DNA from: Phycisphaerales bacterium
GTDB lineage: Bacteria > Planctomycetota > Phycisphaerae > Tepidisphaerales > Tepidisphaeraceae
Assembly: GCA_003153655.1 (NCBI GenBank)
Contig: PMAK01000141.1
Location: forward strand, 1 to 8,055
Direction: 5' to 3'
Length of the DNA: 8,055 nucleotides
Shown: positions 1 through 5,551 of the stretch, piece by piece
Numbering within the stretch: position 1 is the first letter of the stretch
Layout of the letters: each line of letters begins with the position of its first letter
Position numbers and translations under genes: made by a program
Notes under the pieces: generated by a model
Database searches by the model: none
Told to the model about the DNA's origin: nothing
The model's input: the letters and a program-made list of their open reading frames with translations, nothing else

Positions 1-2
1 CC

Positions 3-320
3 GAATTGGTCTGGCGTCTGGCAACGGAGTTGGGCGTTGAGGTTCGGCGGTTCTGGCGTCCTGATGAGCGGTGGTTGTCGGGATACCAGAAGATTCAGTT
101 GGCCCACCTGATCGGCGAATTGCGTGGACCAGTGTACGCACGGGCAGCCGAGCTTAAGAAGAAATCCGAACTGGTTGCCGAACTCGCCAAGCTGTTTACC
201 GAGGCAGCCGAAGGCCGCATGGAGGATGCCAAGGTTGCCGACAGGTTCCACGCTTGGCTGCCTTCCAATCTGCGGGAGGAGCCGAAGCAAGAGCCGACTG
301 AGCAGGCATCGGCTGCCTGA
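3..320 (+). CDS. ParB-like partition protein, C-terminal part (5' truncated by window edge)
   Basis: The reading frame is open from the first bases of the window and stops at 320, leaving about 105 residues. The visible part contains a WRPDERWLSGYQK stretch, then a helical, lysine-rich LKKKSELVAELAKLF segment and a WLP motif. This order (WxP, a helix, LKK.ELVAEL, then WLP) is what I recall from the C-terminal region of ParB/RepB/Spo0J-family proteins on plasmids and integrative elements. The N-terminal nuclease-like and central helix-turn-helix domains would lie to the left, so the family call rests on the tail alone. Such proteins bind centromere-like sites and work with a ParA-type ATPase to segregate DNA. 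The last 20 residues are charged and probably disordered. An intrinsic terminator follows 27 bases after the stop. Confidence 0.6.
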   Translation, partial: ELVWRLATELGVEVRRFWRPDERWLSGYQKIQLAHLIGELRGPVYARAAELKKKSELVAELAKLFTEAAEGRMEDAKVADRFHAWLPSNLREEPKQEPTEQASAA

Positions 321-347
321 CGGATCGCCAACATCAAAACCAAAAAA

Positions 348-379
348 GCCGGATCGGGCGTACCTGATCCGGCCTTTTT
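348..379 (+). terminator. Intrinsic terminator after the ParB-like gene
   Basis: An 11-bp stem (348-358 with 363-373, one G-U pair) closes on a CGTA tetraloop and is followed by CTTTTT. A run of A residues precedes the stem, so the structure could also act weakly in the opposite direction. It separates the ParB-like transcript from the relaxase unit. Confidence 0.85.
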
Positions 380-494
380 GTTGGCTCAATTCGCATTGGC
401 TGTCTTTCCACATGGTAAATGTTGCGCAGGATTGGCGCTCACTTGTCACGATCTTTCCGCATCTCTGGTCCAAATCTTCTGCATCCAGCCGAGT

Positions 495-552
495 CAGATT
501 CCTATCTGGCTGAACTCAAATCTGTCGGGCCAGATTTGACGTTGGGTATCTG
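495..552. repeat. Cluster of five CAGAT/ATCTG motifs, candidate operator or transfer-protein binding array
   Basis: CAGAT or its complement ATCTG occurs at 495-499, 504-508, 520-524, 531-535 and 548-552, five times in 58 bp in both orientations. Two copies form a small inverted pair (495-508) and two form the core of a 9-bp perfect inverted repeat (516-524 with 531-539, six-base spacer). The array sits directly on the -35 region of the relaxase promoter. The binding protein is unknown; the neighbouring ParB-like or RHH proteins are the obvious candidates. It could equally be part of an origin of transfer. I did not find a clear MOBP nick consensus (YATCCTG) here. Confidence 0.55.
516..539. 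promoter_or_regulatory. 9-bp perfect inverted repeat, putative operator of the relaxase promoter
   Basis: TCAAATCTG and CAGATTTGA are exact inverse complements separated by six bases. The right arm overlaps the first four bases of the -35 hexamer (536-541), so a bound dimer would be expected to block RNA polymerase. This is a typical layout for autoregulated mobilization or partition operons. The regulator is not identified. Confidence 0.55.
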
Positions 553-563
553 TACGGTATAAT
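536..563 (+). promoter_or_regulatory. Near-consensus sigma70-type promoter for the relaxase unit
   Basis: TTGACG (536-541) and TATAAT (558-563) are separated by 16 bp, giving 11 of 12 matches to the housekeeping consensus. Transcription would start near 570 and run through about 185 bases of leader before the relaxase ATG at 755. An imperfect hairpin (572-579 with 583-590) would lie at the very start of the RNA. Confidence 0.75.
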
Positions 564-633
564 CGGTTTAGTTAAATCCATCGGGTTTAAATATTATTTT
601 GTCTTTAAGAAGGGAAGGCAAGATAAAAGGCTT

Positions 634-716
634 CGCAGCGATGGGTTGGCATGTTTTGGATGCTCAATGACTTATGGCGCTGCGATGACTGTTCCATCGC
701 GGCTCCAGCGCTGCGA
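634..716 (+). other. Structured relaxase leader with mutually exclusive stems and a possible 9-codon ORF
   Basis: Four short segments can pair in competing ways. CGCAGCG (634-640) pairs with CGCTGCG at 678-684 or at 709-715. GCGATGG (638-644) pairs with CCATCGC (694-700). GCGATG (682-687) also pairs with CATCGC (695-700). GCGCTGCGA is directly repeated at 677-685 and 708-716. A tiny ORF, ATG at 641 to TGA at 670 (MGWHVLDAQ), has AAAAGG 10 bases upstream. The layout resembles an attenuator leader, but the same repeats could belong to an origin of transfer, which commonly lies just upstream of a relaxase gene. Neither function is demonstrated. Confidence 0.35.
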
Positions 717-754
717 CGAGTTTTGACTCCTCTTTTCGGAATTGGAGACACGTT

Positions 755-2755
755 ATGGCACGTACACCCGATCGCAATTCAGGCAAGGTTGAGCCCGACC
801 GCGTTGGCAGGATGGGCGGTAAGCGGCGCGAACTCAGCGTCCGCGCGCAGCTTGCCCGGCGGTTGCGCGGCTTTCGCGGGCGCGCCGGCAGCGCCGGTGG
901 AAAGGCGTCCTGGTCCGGTTCTCGGGCGCAGCGCGTCATCGTAAAGATGCTGATTAGTCGCCACAAATCGGGCAAGGCGAAGGGCAGTCTGACGCGCCAT
1001 GCCAGCTACCTGGGGCGCAACAGCGCCAGTGCTGATGGCAAGCCGGGGGTGTTCTATGACGCCTCTCGTGAGGGAATGAATGGCCGCCAGGAGGTGGCGC
1101 AGTGGGCCGAAGACCGCCACCACTTCCGCGTCATTATCTCGCCGGAGCGAGGTTCTGATATCCCGGACATGACCGCTTATGTGCGCGAGGTGATGGCACG
1201 GGTGGAGAAGGATTTGGTTGCTTCGGGTGCCATTGAGAAGGATACGAAGCTCCATTGGATCGCTATCAACCACCACAACACGGACAACCCGCATGCGCAT
1301 GTTGTGCTCCGGGGAAGGCAGGAGAACGGGAAAGACTTGGTCATCCCGCGCGCCTATCTGGCACACGGAATGCGCGGGCGAGCGTCGGAAGTGGCCACCG
1401 AACTGCTCGGAGAGCGCACAATCGAGCAGGCGCAGGAGGCTCGCTTAAAGGAGGTCGAAGCCGAGCGGTTTACGTCCCTGGACCGGATGATCGAGCGGCA
1501 TTTGGACAACGGAAGGATCGACCTGGCTCCGTCCAAGCCGATGGGCTATGGCGCTGAAGACCGGCAATTGGCGCTGGCGCGGTTGCAGTTCCTTGAGGGA
1601 ATCGGCTTGGCTCAGAAGGAGCGCGGGACGTTTTGGTCGGTGGACGAACAGTTTGGTCGGTCCCTCCGCGAACTCGGCGCGCGCAACGATGTTATTGCCC
1701 AGCTCTATGGCAGTCTCGGCAACGAAGCCGGGCGCGTAGAGCGCATGACCGGGGCGGAAGCATCAATCCCGGTGGCGGGTGTCGTCATCGCCAAGGGAAG
1801 CGCCGATGAGATCGGGGATGATCGGTTCGTTGTGCTCCGGGATGGTGCGGATCAGGCCCACTATGGTCGGGTGCGAGATACCGAGGCGTATAGGGATTTG
1901 CGGGTCGGTTCGGTGGCCGAACTGGGCGCAGGCGCGCACCGACGCCAGCAGGTTGCCGAGCAGGTGATGGCGGTTGTAGCGGACAAGGGGATCTATTCGG
2001 CCCAACTTCATGAAGCCTATCTCCGTCAGACCCAACCGGACGCGACCGACCGGCAGATTGCATCCAGCGTGCGCTCTGCCGAGTCGCGACTGGCCTATAT
2101 CACTGGGTTGGGTGGCTCGGGGGTGCGCGCTGTGGACACCGCGCAGTACGCCGTCGATGCGGAAGTCTTCCGGCAATTCAGCCAGCGGGGAAGCGAGCGC
2201 ACTGATGTTCGGGTGATCGCCGAGCACACCTTAACGAACCAGATTGAGGCGCATGCGGCGACATGGCTCGACCGTCAGGCGTTCGGCGATCGTCCCGATC
2301 CGCGCACCGAGGATCACCCGGCGGTGCAGGAAGCGATCGCCCGGCGAGGGGATTGGCTGGTTCAACAGGGTTACGCGCAGCGCAGCCAGGGCGATGAAGC
2401 CGCTGTTCAATTGCGTGGCGATGCGCTTCAGCACCTTGCTTCAGAAGAGCGCACAAGTCTGACGGAAAGACTGAGCGAGAAGCACGGTCTGCCGGTCATG
2501 GAACTACCGAAGGGGGGAAGTGTCGATGGCGACTACGCAGGTGTGGAGCATCTTCATGCTGGCAAGATGGCTGTTGTCGTGGCGGAAGAAGGCGTATTCA
2601 TCTCCCCGATTCGTCAGACCCCCCATGCGGCCAATGGCAGCGCCGTCACTCTCGAACGCACCAGTGCGCAGGACAGCACGGTGGAACTGGCGGCCTCACA
2701 AACGCTGGATCTGGAAGCGGGGATGTCGCTCGACGGCCCAGGGGGCGACGACTAA
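755..2755 (+). CDS. MOBP/VirD2-like relaxase with DUF3363-type C-terminal region
   Basis: This protein would nick one strand at the origin of transfer, attach covalently through a tyrosine and pilot the strand into a recipient. The first 60 residues are very basic and Gly/Arg-rich, as in the DUF3363 relaxase group. RHASYL at 81-86 supplies the likely nucleophile Tyr85. RHHFRVIISPE (121-131) is a conserved block of the family. HHNTDNPHAH (173-182) is the metal-binding three-histidine motif, continuing into VVLRG. GKDLVIPRAYLAHGMRGRA (192-210) is also typical. A second module around 340-510 (GVVIAKGSADE, then TWLDRQ) corresponds to the DUF3363 part. The length of 666 residues fits the family, so the gene appears intact. 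GGAG seven bases before ATG 755 supports the start. An RHH gene follows after 45 bases, probably in the same transcript. No coupling-protein gene accompanies it here, unlike many relatives. Confidence 0.9.
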   Translation: MARTPDRNSGKVEPDRVGRMGGKRRELSVRAQLARRLRGFRGRAGSAGGKASWSGSRAQRVIVKMLISRHKSGKAKGSLTRHASYLGRNSASADGKPGVFYDASREGMNGRQEVAQWAEDRHHFRVIISPERGSDIPDMTAYVREVMARVEKDLVASGAIEKDTKLHWIAINHHNTDNPHAHVVLRGRQENGKDLVIPRAYLAHGMRGRASEVATELLGERTIEQAQEARLKEVEAERFTSLDRMIERHLDNGRIDLAPSKPMGYGAEDRQLALARLQFLEGIGLAQKERGTFWSVDEQFGRSLRELGARNDVIAQLYGSLGNEAGRVERMTGAEASIPVAGVVIAKGSADEIGDDRFVVLRDGADQAHYGRVRDTEAYRDLRVGSVAELGAGAHRRQQVAEQVMAVVADKGIYSAQLHEAYLRQTQPDATDRQIASSVRSAESRLAYITGLGGSGVRAVDTAQYAVDAEVFRQFSQRGSERTDVRVIAEHTLTNQIEAHAATWLDRQAFGDRPDPRTEDHPAVQEAIARRGDWLVQQGYAQRSQGDEAAVQLRGDALQHLASEERTSLTERLSEKHGLPVMELPKGGSVDGDYAGVEHLHAGKMAVVVAEEGVFISPIRQTPHAANGSAVTLERTSAQDSTVELAASQTLDLEAGMSLDGPGGDD

Positions 2756-2800
2756 CGCGCCATGAGAATCGGCGACTGCACCAATGTATAGGGAACTTCA

Positions 2801-3475
2801 ATGGCCGAACACAAAACCCGATTCACGGTCTGGATGGACCCGGAAGTTCTCCGCGCCGCGAAGGCCCGCGCGGTGCAGGAAGGCATTACGGTGTCTGAGG
2901 CGCTTGCCGCCGCCGCCAAGCGCGACTTAATTGACGCCAGTCGGCAGAACACCGATGCACAAATTCTTCAGGCGGTGGAACGGGTATTCAATCTAATCCA
3001 GCGGATTGACCGCCGCCGGGTTTACGACCAGCAGGTACTCAAGGAGATGTTGGGCCTGCTGATCCGTTCGTTCTTCAACCATACGCCAGCCACACCCAAG
3101 AACGATAAGGAAGCGGCACTTCTTAGTGGCAAGGTGAGATTCAACCACTTCCTAGACGTTCTGGCCGCCAATCTCCGCTCGGGTCAATCCGTCTTGAATG
3201 ATTTGCCCGTGGCGGAGCAAGCCCCGAAGGCGGCGCTCGCTCCCATACAGACGGAAGATTCGACCACCCAGCCGCCAGTCGTGACCCCGCCCTCAGTTGC
3301 GGTCAGCAGTCCGCCACCGGCGCTGATCAAGCCAATCGCTCCCGTCGTCGCGCCGACGCCCCCAGCGGAAATACATAAAGCGCCGTCCGAAGCGGCGGAA
3401 CCGGCGACCGATCAAAGACCGACAGAGCCGCCAAAGCCCACACCGCCGCGTAAGCTATGGGGCCTGTTTCAGTAA
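2801..3475 (+). CDS. RHH (CopG-like) mobilization accessory protein with proline-rich tail
   Basis: Residues 5-45 (TRFTVWMDPEVLRAAKARA, then a helix through EALAAAAKRDL) have the strand-helix-helix pattern of a ribbon-helix-helix DNA-binding domain. Residues 50-135 are helical and contain LLIRSFFNHTPATP and RFNHFLDVLAANLRSGQS. They resemble the second domain of CopG-type proteins encoded beside DUF3363 relaxases, so I infer a role as relaxosome partner or operon repressor. Residues 136-218 are low-complexity and Pro/Ala-rich, and the protein ends in a basic-aromatic RKLWGLFQ peptide. That tail is longer than I expect for the family and could be a tethered docking peptide. AGGGA just upstream of ATG 2801 is a fair ribosome binding site. 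The gene starts 45 bases after the relaxase and converges on a minus-strand gene. Confidence 0.65.
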   Translation: MAEHKTRFTVWMDPEVLRAAKARAVQEGITVSEALAAAAKRDLIDASRQNTDAQILQAVERVFNLIQRIDRRRVYDQQVLKEMLGLLIRSFFNHTPATPKNDKEAALLSGKVRFNHFLDVLAANLRSGQSVLNDLPVAEQAPKAALAPIQTEDSTTQPPVVTPPSVAVSSPPPALIKPIAPVVAPTPPAEIHKAPSEAAEPATDQRPTEPPKPTPPRKLWGLFQ

Positions 3476-3498
3476 CATTTCAGCGAATCGTTGAGCGA

Positions 3499-3738
3499 TC
3501 AATCCTCTTCGGACGCGGCACCGATGCGTCGCCGGTGTTCCTGAGCCATCGCCCCCCGTACTTTTGGATCGGCTTCCAGCCAAAAAAGTATCAGGGCCTC
3601 AATGACCCGCTTGGGATTGGAAAGATGCTGCGCGCAGTCATCTTCGAAGGCTTCAAACACCTTCGTGTCGAAGCGGTAGGTGCGCTGGATCGTTTTGGGC
3701 TTTTGGGCCGGCTGCGTTTTATGATTTCCGCGTGTCAT
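3499..3738 (-). CDS. Small RHH-type DNA-binding protein, likely regulator of the excision module
   Basis: This 79-residue protein has a basic N-terminal arm (1-17), a strand (QRTYRFD, 18-24), a helix (TKVFEAFEDDCAQH), a turn (LSNPKR) and a second helix (VIEALILFWLEAD). That is the order of a ribbon-helix-helix dimer that binds DNA through its strand. The C-terminal 20 residues are charged. It is divergent from the excisionase and integrase genes, with its own promoter overlapping theirs, so repression of both directions is a reasonable inference. No good Shine-Dalgarno sequence precedes the ATG at 3738. No alternative ATG or GTG fits before the upstream in-frame stop, so weak or atypical initiation is likely. 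It ends 23 bases from the convergent RHH gene. No closer family is recognised. Confidence 0.6.
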   Translation of the reverse strand: MTRGNHKTQPAQKPKTIQRTYRFDTKVFEAFEDDCAQHLSNPKRVIEALILFWLEADPKVRGAMAQEHRRRIGAASEED

Positions 3739-3797
3739 GGCGTGGATTGTACCGCTCTTTCCCGGTTCGAGCGAATGCAGGAGGTTTTACAAAGTTG

Positions 3798-3826
3798 ATT
3801 ATACCATTGACTTGGAAAATACCTAA
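3798..3826 (-). promoter_or_regulatory. Promoter for the small minus-strand RHH gene, overlapping the excisionase promoter
   Basis: On the minus strand a perfect TATAAT (3803-3798) stands 17 bp from a weak TTAGGT (3826-3821). Transcription would start about 50 bases before the ATG at 3738. The span overlaps the oppositely directed promoter at 3807-3835. Confidence 0.5.
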
Positions 3827-3835
3827 CGCTATCCT
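3807..3835 (+). promoter_or_regulatory. Promoter for the excisionase-integrase unit with a CCTAAC direct repeat
   Basis: TTGACT (3807-3812) and TATCCT (3830-3835) are 17 bp apart. CCTAAC occurs at 3822-3827 and 3833-3838, 11 bp apart, about one helical turn. The second copy overlaps the -10 box and the first overlaps the -35 box of the opposing promoter. Tandem half-sites at this spacing suit an RHH dimer pair, so the small RHH protein may bind here. Confidence 0.55.
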
Positions 3836-3916
3836 AACATCGGATTGGCTGGATGGTATATCTGCGCCAATGTGACTCATCGCATCGCATCGTATTGTAG
3901 AGCAAAGGCTCATGCA

Positions 3917-4132
3917 GTGACCGAGACAACAGTGGTCAAACTTCGAGGCGATGAAATCAGCGTCAGTGCCAGACAGGCCGCGCGGCTGATCGGGCTTCCG
4001 CTTCGCACGCTGCAAGCGGAAACAAAAGCGGGTAAAATTCCTGCCGCGCGTCGGATCGGCAGACGTTATGTTTATCTGATCGAGGAACTGAAGCGCATGG
4101 TCGAAAGCGCGGTTCGCCCGGGAATGAACTGA
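3917..4132 (+). CDS. Excisionase-like helix-turn-helix protein
   Basis: This 71-residue basic protein has ISVSARQAARLIGLPLRTLQ (14-33), then a charged turn, RRIGRRYVYLIEELKRMV (45-62). That is the winged MerR/Xis-type helix-turn-helix (HTH_17-like) seen in small excisionases and AlpA-like regulators. It would bend DNA at the attachment site to favour excision, or regulate the integrase. I chose the GTG start at 3917 because AAAGG lies eight bases upstream and the domain begins shortly after. The frame stays open to a TTG at 3845, but that codon sits almost on the predicted transcription start and adds 24 unconvincing residues. The stop is one base before the integrase ATG, so translation is probably coupled. 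Confidence 0.7.
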   Translation: MTETTVVKLRGDEISVSARQAARLIGLPLRTLQAETKAGKIPAARRIGRRYVYLIEELKRMVESAVRPGMN

Positions 4133-4133
4133 T

Positions 4134-5396
4134 ATGAGCAGCGTCTATAAACAAGGCGAAACTTATGTGCTCCGGCTCGGCGTTGGACGTGCAAGGCAGG
4201 TCCGGCGCTTGGGTGATCTCACCCGTGACGGGGCAAAGACCGTAGCACATCACGTCGCACAGATTGAACGCAGTCGCAAAGCCGCGGTATCACTTCCCGC
4301 CGCCACTGCGACCTGGCTTGACGAGATCACCGACGACCTCCACGCCAAACTTGCGGCGCTGGGGCTGGTCGCTCCGCGGGGCCGGCCTGAGAACGGAGGC
4401 ATTCCAACGACCATCGGCAGGTTGTGGGATGACTTCTTTGCTCGCCGGCCTGATTTAAAAAAATGGACGCTCTCCAATCTTGAGCAGACCAAGCTTCGCT
4501 GCATCGAGTTTTTCAAGCTCAAGCCGGTTGCCGCCATCACGCAGGGAGACGCCAAGGACTTCCGCCGTTGGCTCGTTGACAAGAAATATTCACCCGCAAC
4601 GGTGGCCGGTTTTGTCAACAAGACTCGCCAACTCCTCAATGACGCTATCGACCACGGATTGCTGAGCAGCAACCCCTTCCGCAAGGTGGGCGGTGGGTCG
4701 CAGGTCAACGAAGAACGCCGATTTTATGTCTCCCGCGAGGCAATCGAGCGGGTGATCGATAAGGCGCCCAACGACGAATGGAAGTTGCTGATTGCGCTGG
4801 GGCGATATGGCGGTCTGCGGATTCCCTCGGAAGTCGTCGGGCTGAAGATCGGCGACATCGACCTGGAGCGCGGCCGCATCACCATCGCATCGCCCAAAAC
4901 CGAAAAGCAGGGGAAGTCCAAGCGGGTTATTCCGCTCTGGCCGGAGTTGCGGCCGCTTATCGAAGCCGTAATCAAGAAAGCTTCGCCCGATCAGGCCCGC
5001 CTTCTCCCGTTCATCCTGCCCGGATACAACCCGCACACCCAGTTCGTCCGGCTCATCGAGCGAGCCGGACTCAATCCCTGGCCGAAGGTGTGGCAGAACC
5101 TTCGCTCGACCCGCGAGACCGAACTGCTCAAGGACTTTCCGATCCACGTGGTCTGCGGATGGATCGGCAACACCGAGCGGATTGCCCGCCGACATTACCT
5201 CCAAATCACCGAAGCCGACTTCGATCAGGCCATCGGGTCGAAGGGGGGATTGCAGCGCGCTGCAAAAAGCGCTGCAATTTCATCCAGCGAGTACGCGCAG
5301 TTGGCGCAGGCAGAAACCAAAGAACCGCGTTTTCCCGCAGAAAATGCGGTTAACGCGGTTCCTCAGGGATCTTCATTTGCCCAGGACAGGATTTGA
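4134..5396 (+). CDS. int: Tyrosine recombinase/integrase, planctomycete type
   Basis: This site-specific recombinase would catalyse insertion into and excision from the tRNA-Leu gene. The N-terminal part (1-85) may bind arm sites. A SAM-like core-binding domain spans about 92-182 and the catalytic domain about 195-365. Visible catalytic positions are Arg229 in GGLRIPSE, Lys255 in SPKTEK, Arg324 in NLRSTRETEL and the nucleophile Tyr355 in RRHYLQ. The histidine usually found three residues before the second arginine is Gln321 (WQNLR), and the usual LGH position is IGN (Asn346). This sequence type is familiar to me from Planctomycetes, so the substitutions look like subfamily traits rather than decay. 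The 420-residue length is normal. ATG 4134 is one base after the excisionase stop. The last five residues (AQDRI) and the stop are read from the tRNA 3' end. Confidence 0.93.
   Translation: MSSVYKQGETYVLRLGVGRARQVRRLGDLTRDGAKTVAHHVAQIERSRKAAVSLPAATATWLDEITDDLHAKLAALGLVAPRGRPENGGIPTTIGRLWDDFFARRPDLKKWTLSNLEQTKLRCIEFFKLKPVAAITQGDAKDFRRWLVDKKYSPATVAGFVNKTRQLLNDAIDHGLLSSNPFRKVGGGSQVNEERRFYVSREAIERVIDKAPNDEWKLLIALGRYGGLRIPSEVVGLKIGDIDLERGRITIASPKTEKQGKSKRVIPLWPELRPLIEAVIKKASPDQARLLPFILPGYNPHTQFVRLIERAGLNPWPKVWQNLRSTRETELLKDFPIHVVCGWIGNTERIARRHYLQITEADFDQAIGSKGGLQRAAKSAAISSSEYAQLAQAETKEPRFPAENAVNAVPQGSSFAQDRI
5249..5278. repeat. Palindrome and repeats near the integrase 3' end, candidate arm-type sites
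   Basis: A perfect 10-bp inverted repeat, ATTGCAGCGC (5249-5258) and GCGCTGCAAT (5269-5278), overlaps a perfect 16-bp palindrome (5250-5265). GCGCTGCAA is also directly repeated at 5257-5265 and 5269-5277. All lie inside the integrase coding region about 100-130 bp from the tRNA. That distance suits integrase arm-binding or excisionase sites, but no binding is shown. Confidence 0.45.
5322..5361 (-). terminator. Two-tier hairpin, possible terminator for tRNA-Leu supplied by the element
   Basis: GAACCGCGTT (5322-5331) pairs perfectly with AACGCGGTTC (5352-5361). Inside it CCGCA (5335-5339) pairs with TGCGG (5345-5349) around a five-base loop. Read on the minus strand the structure is followed by TTTGGTTTCT, a U-rich though interrupted tail, 17 bases past the tRNA 3' end. 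It could end tRNA transcription or protect the precursor 3' end. In the plus direction no U-run follows. An attachment-site role is the alternative. Confidence 0.5.
5378..5396. other. Attachment site region: overlap of integrase 3' end and tRNA-Leu 3' end
   Basis: The 19 bases shared by the integrase reading frame and the tRNA 3' acceptor/T-arm mark the element-chromosome junction. Integrases of this arrangement recombine within the tRNA 3' end and leave a direct repeat of it at the far end. The crossover region may extend further toward the anticodon arm. No second copy is visible within this window. Confidence 0.7.
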
Positions 5397-5459
5397 ACCT
5401 GCACGGGTTGCCCCGCTACCACCTCAAAGTAGTGCGTCTGCCAATTTCGCCACCTGGGC
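5378..5459 (-). tRNA. tRNA-Leu (GAG anticodon)
   Basis: Read on the minus strand it is an 82-nt class II tRNA. The acceptor is GCCCAGG (5459-5453) paired with CCTGGGC plus discriminator A (5378). The D-arm is GCG/CGC with AAATTGGCAGA. The anticodon stem is CTACT/GGTAG with loop TTGAGGT, giving GAG at 5425-5423. The long variable arm is CGGG-GCAA-CCCG and the T-arm loop is TTCAAAT. CCA is not encoded. It would read CUC and, by wobble, CUU codons. The promoter lies on the host side, while the 3' end now joins element DNA, so the integrated element leaves a complete gene. Confidence 0.95.
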
Positions 5460-5471
5460 TCAAGGTGAAAC

Positions 5472-5499
5472 AGTATATGCGGAGCCTTGGCGGTGTCGA
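5472..5499 (-). promoter_or_regulatory. Promoter of tRNA-Leu
   Basis: On the minus strand TCGACA (5499-5494) and TATACT (5477-5472) are 16 bp apart. The -10 box ends 12 bases before the first tRNA base. Only one base differs from consensus in each hexamer. No intrinsic terminator is visible between the porin stop (5552) and this promoter, so porin read-through is also possible. Confidence 0.7.
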
Positions 5500-5551
5500 G
5501 GGAAAGGGCCTGCCACGAACGGTGCGCGAAACCGGTGCCGACATACTGAAA

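Larger units (their letters stand above)
1..5396. mobile_element. Right end of an integrated mobilizable element inserted at tRNA-Leu (left end outside window)
   Basis: Partition (ParB-like), relaxase, RHH accessory, RHH regulator, excisionase-like and tyrosine integrase genes lie in succession and stop exactly at the 3' end of a tRNA-Leu gene. The integrase is the last gene and points at the tRNA, the usual arrangement of tRNA-targeting integrative elements. Beyond the tRNA the genes change to envelope transport functions typical of chromosome. The presence of ParB suggests a plasmid-like circular stage. I see no coupling protein (VirD4/TraG), type IV secretion gene or replication initiator, so it may be an integrative mobilizable element or the end of a larger conjugative one. 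The left boundary and second attachment copy are not in the window. Confidence 0.75.

Noticed and set aside
779..1366. 195-residue minus-strand frame inside the relaxase
   Set aside because: It is the mirror of the relaxase motif region and lacks a ribosome site or domain.
3457..3798. 113-residue plus-strand frame opposite the small RHH gene
   Set aside because: It overlaps the end of the 2801-3475 gene, has no recognisable domain, and the minus-strand frame has a clear strand-helix-helix pattern with its own promoter.
3795..3875. 26-codon TTG-initiated ORF behind a perfect AGGAGG (3779-3784)
   Set aside because: The ribosome site is good, but the ORF lies across both predicted promoters, so an excisionase transcript would not include it, and the product has no features.
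3845..3916. N-terminal extension of the excisionase from TTG 3845
   Set aside because: The codon sits at the predicted transcription start with no ribosome site, whereas GTG 3917 has AAAGG at proper spacing.
5014..5020. CATCCTG match to the MOBP nick consensus within the integrase gene
   Set aside because: A seven-base match inside a coding region far from the relaxase, without flanking inverted repeats, is expected by chance.
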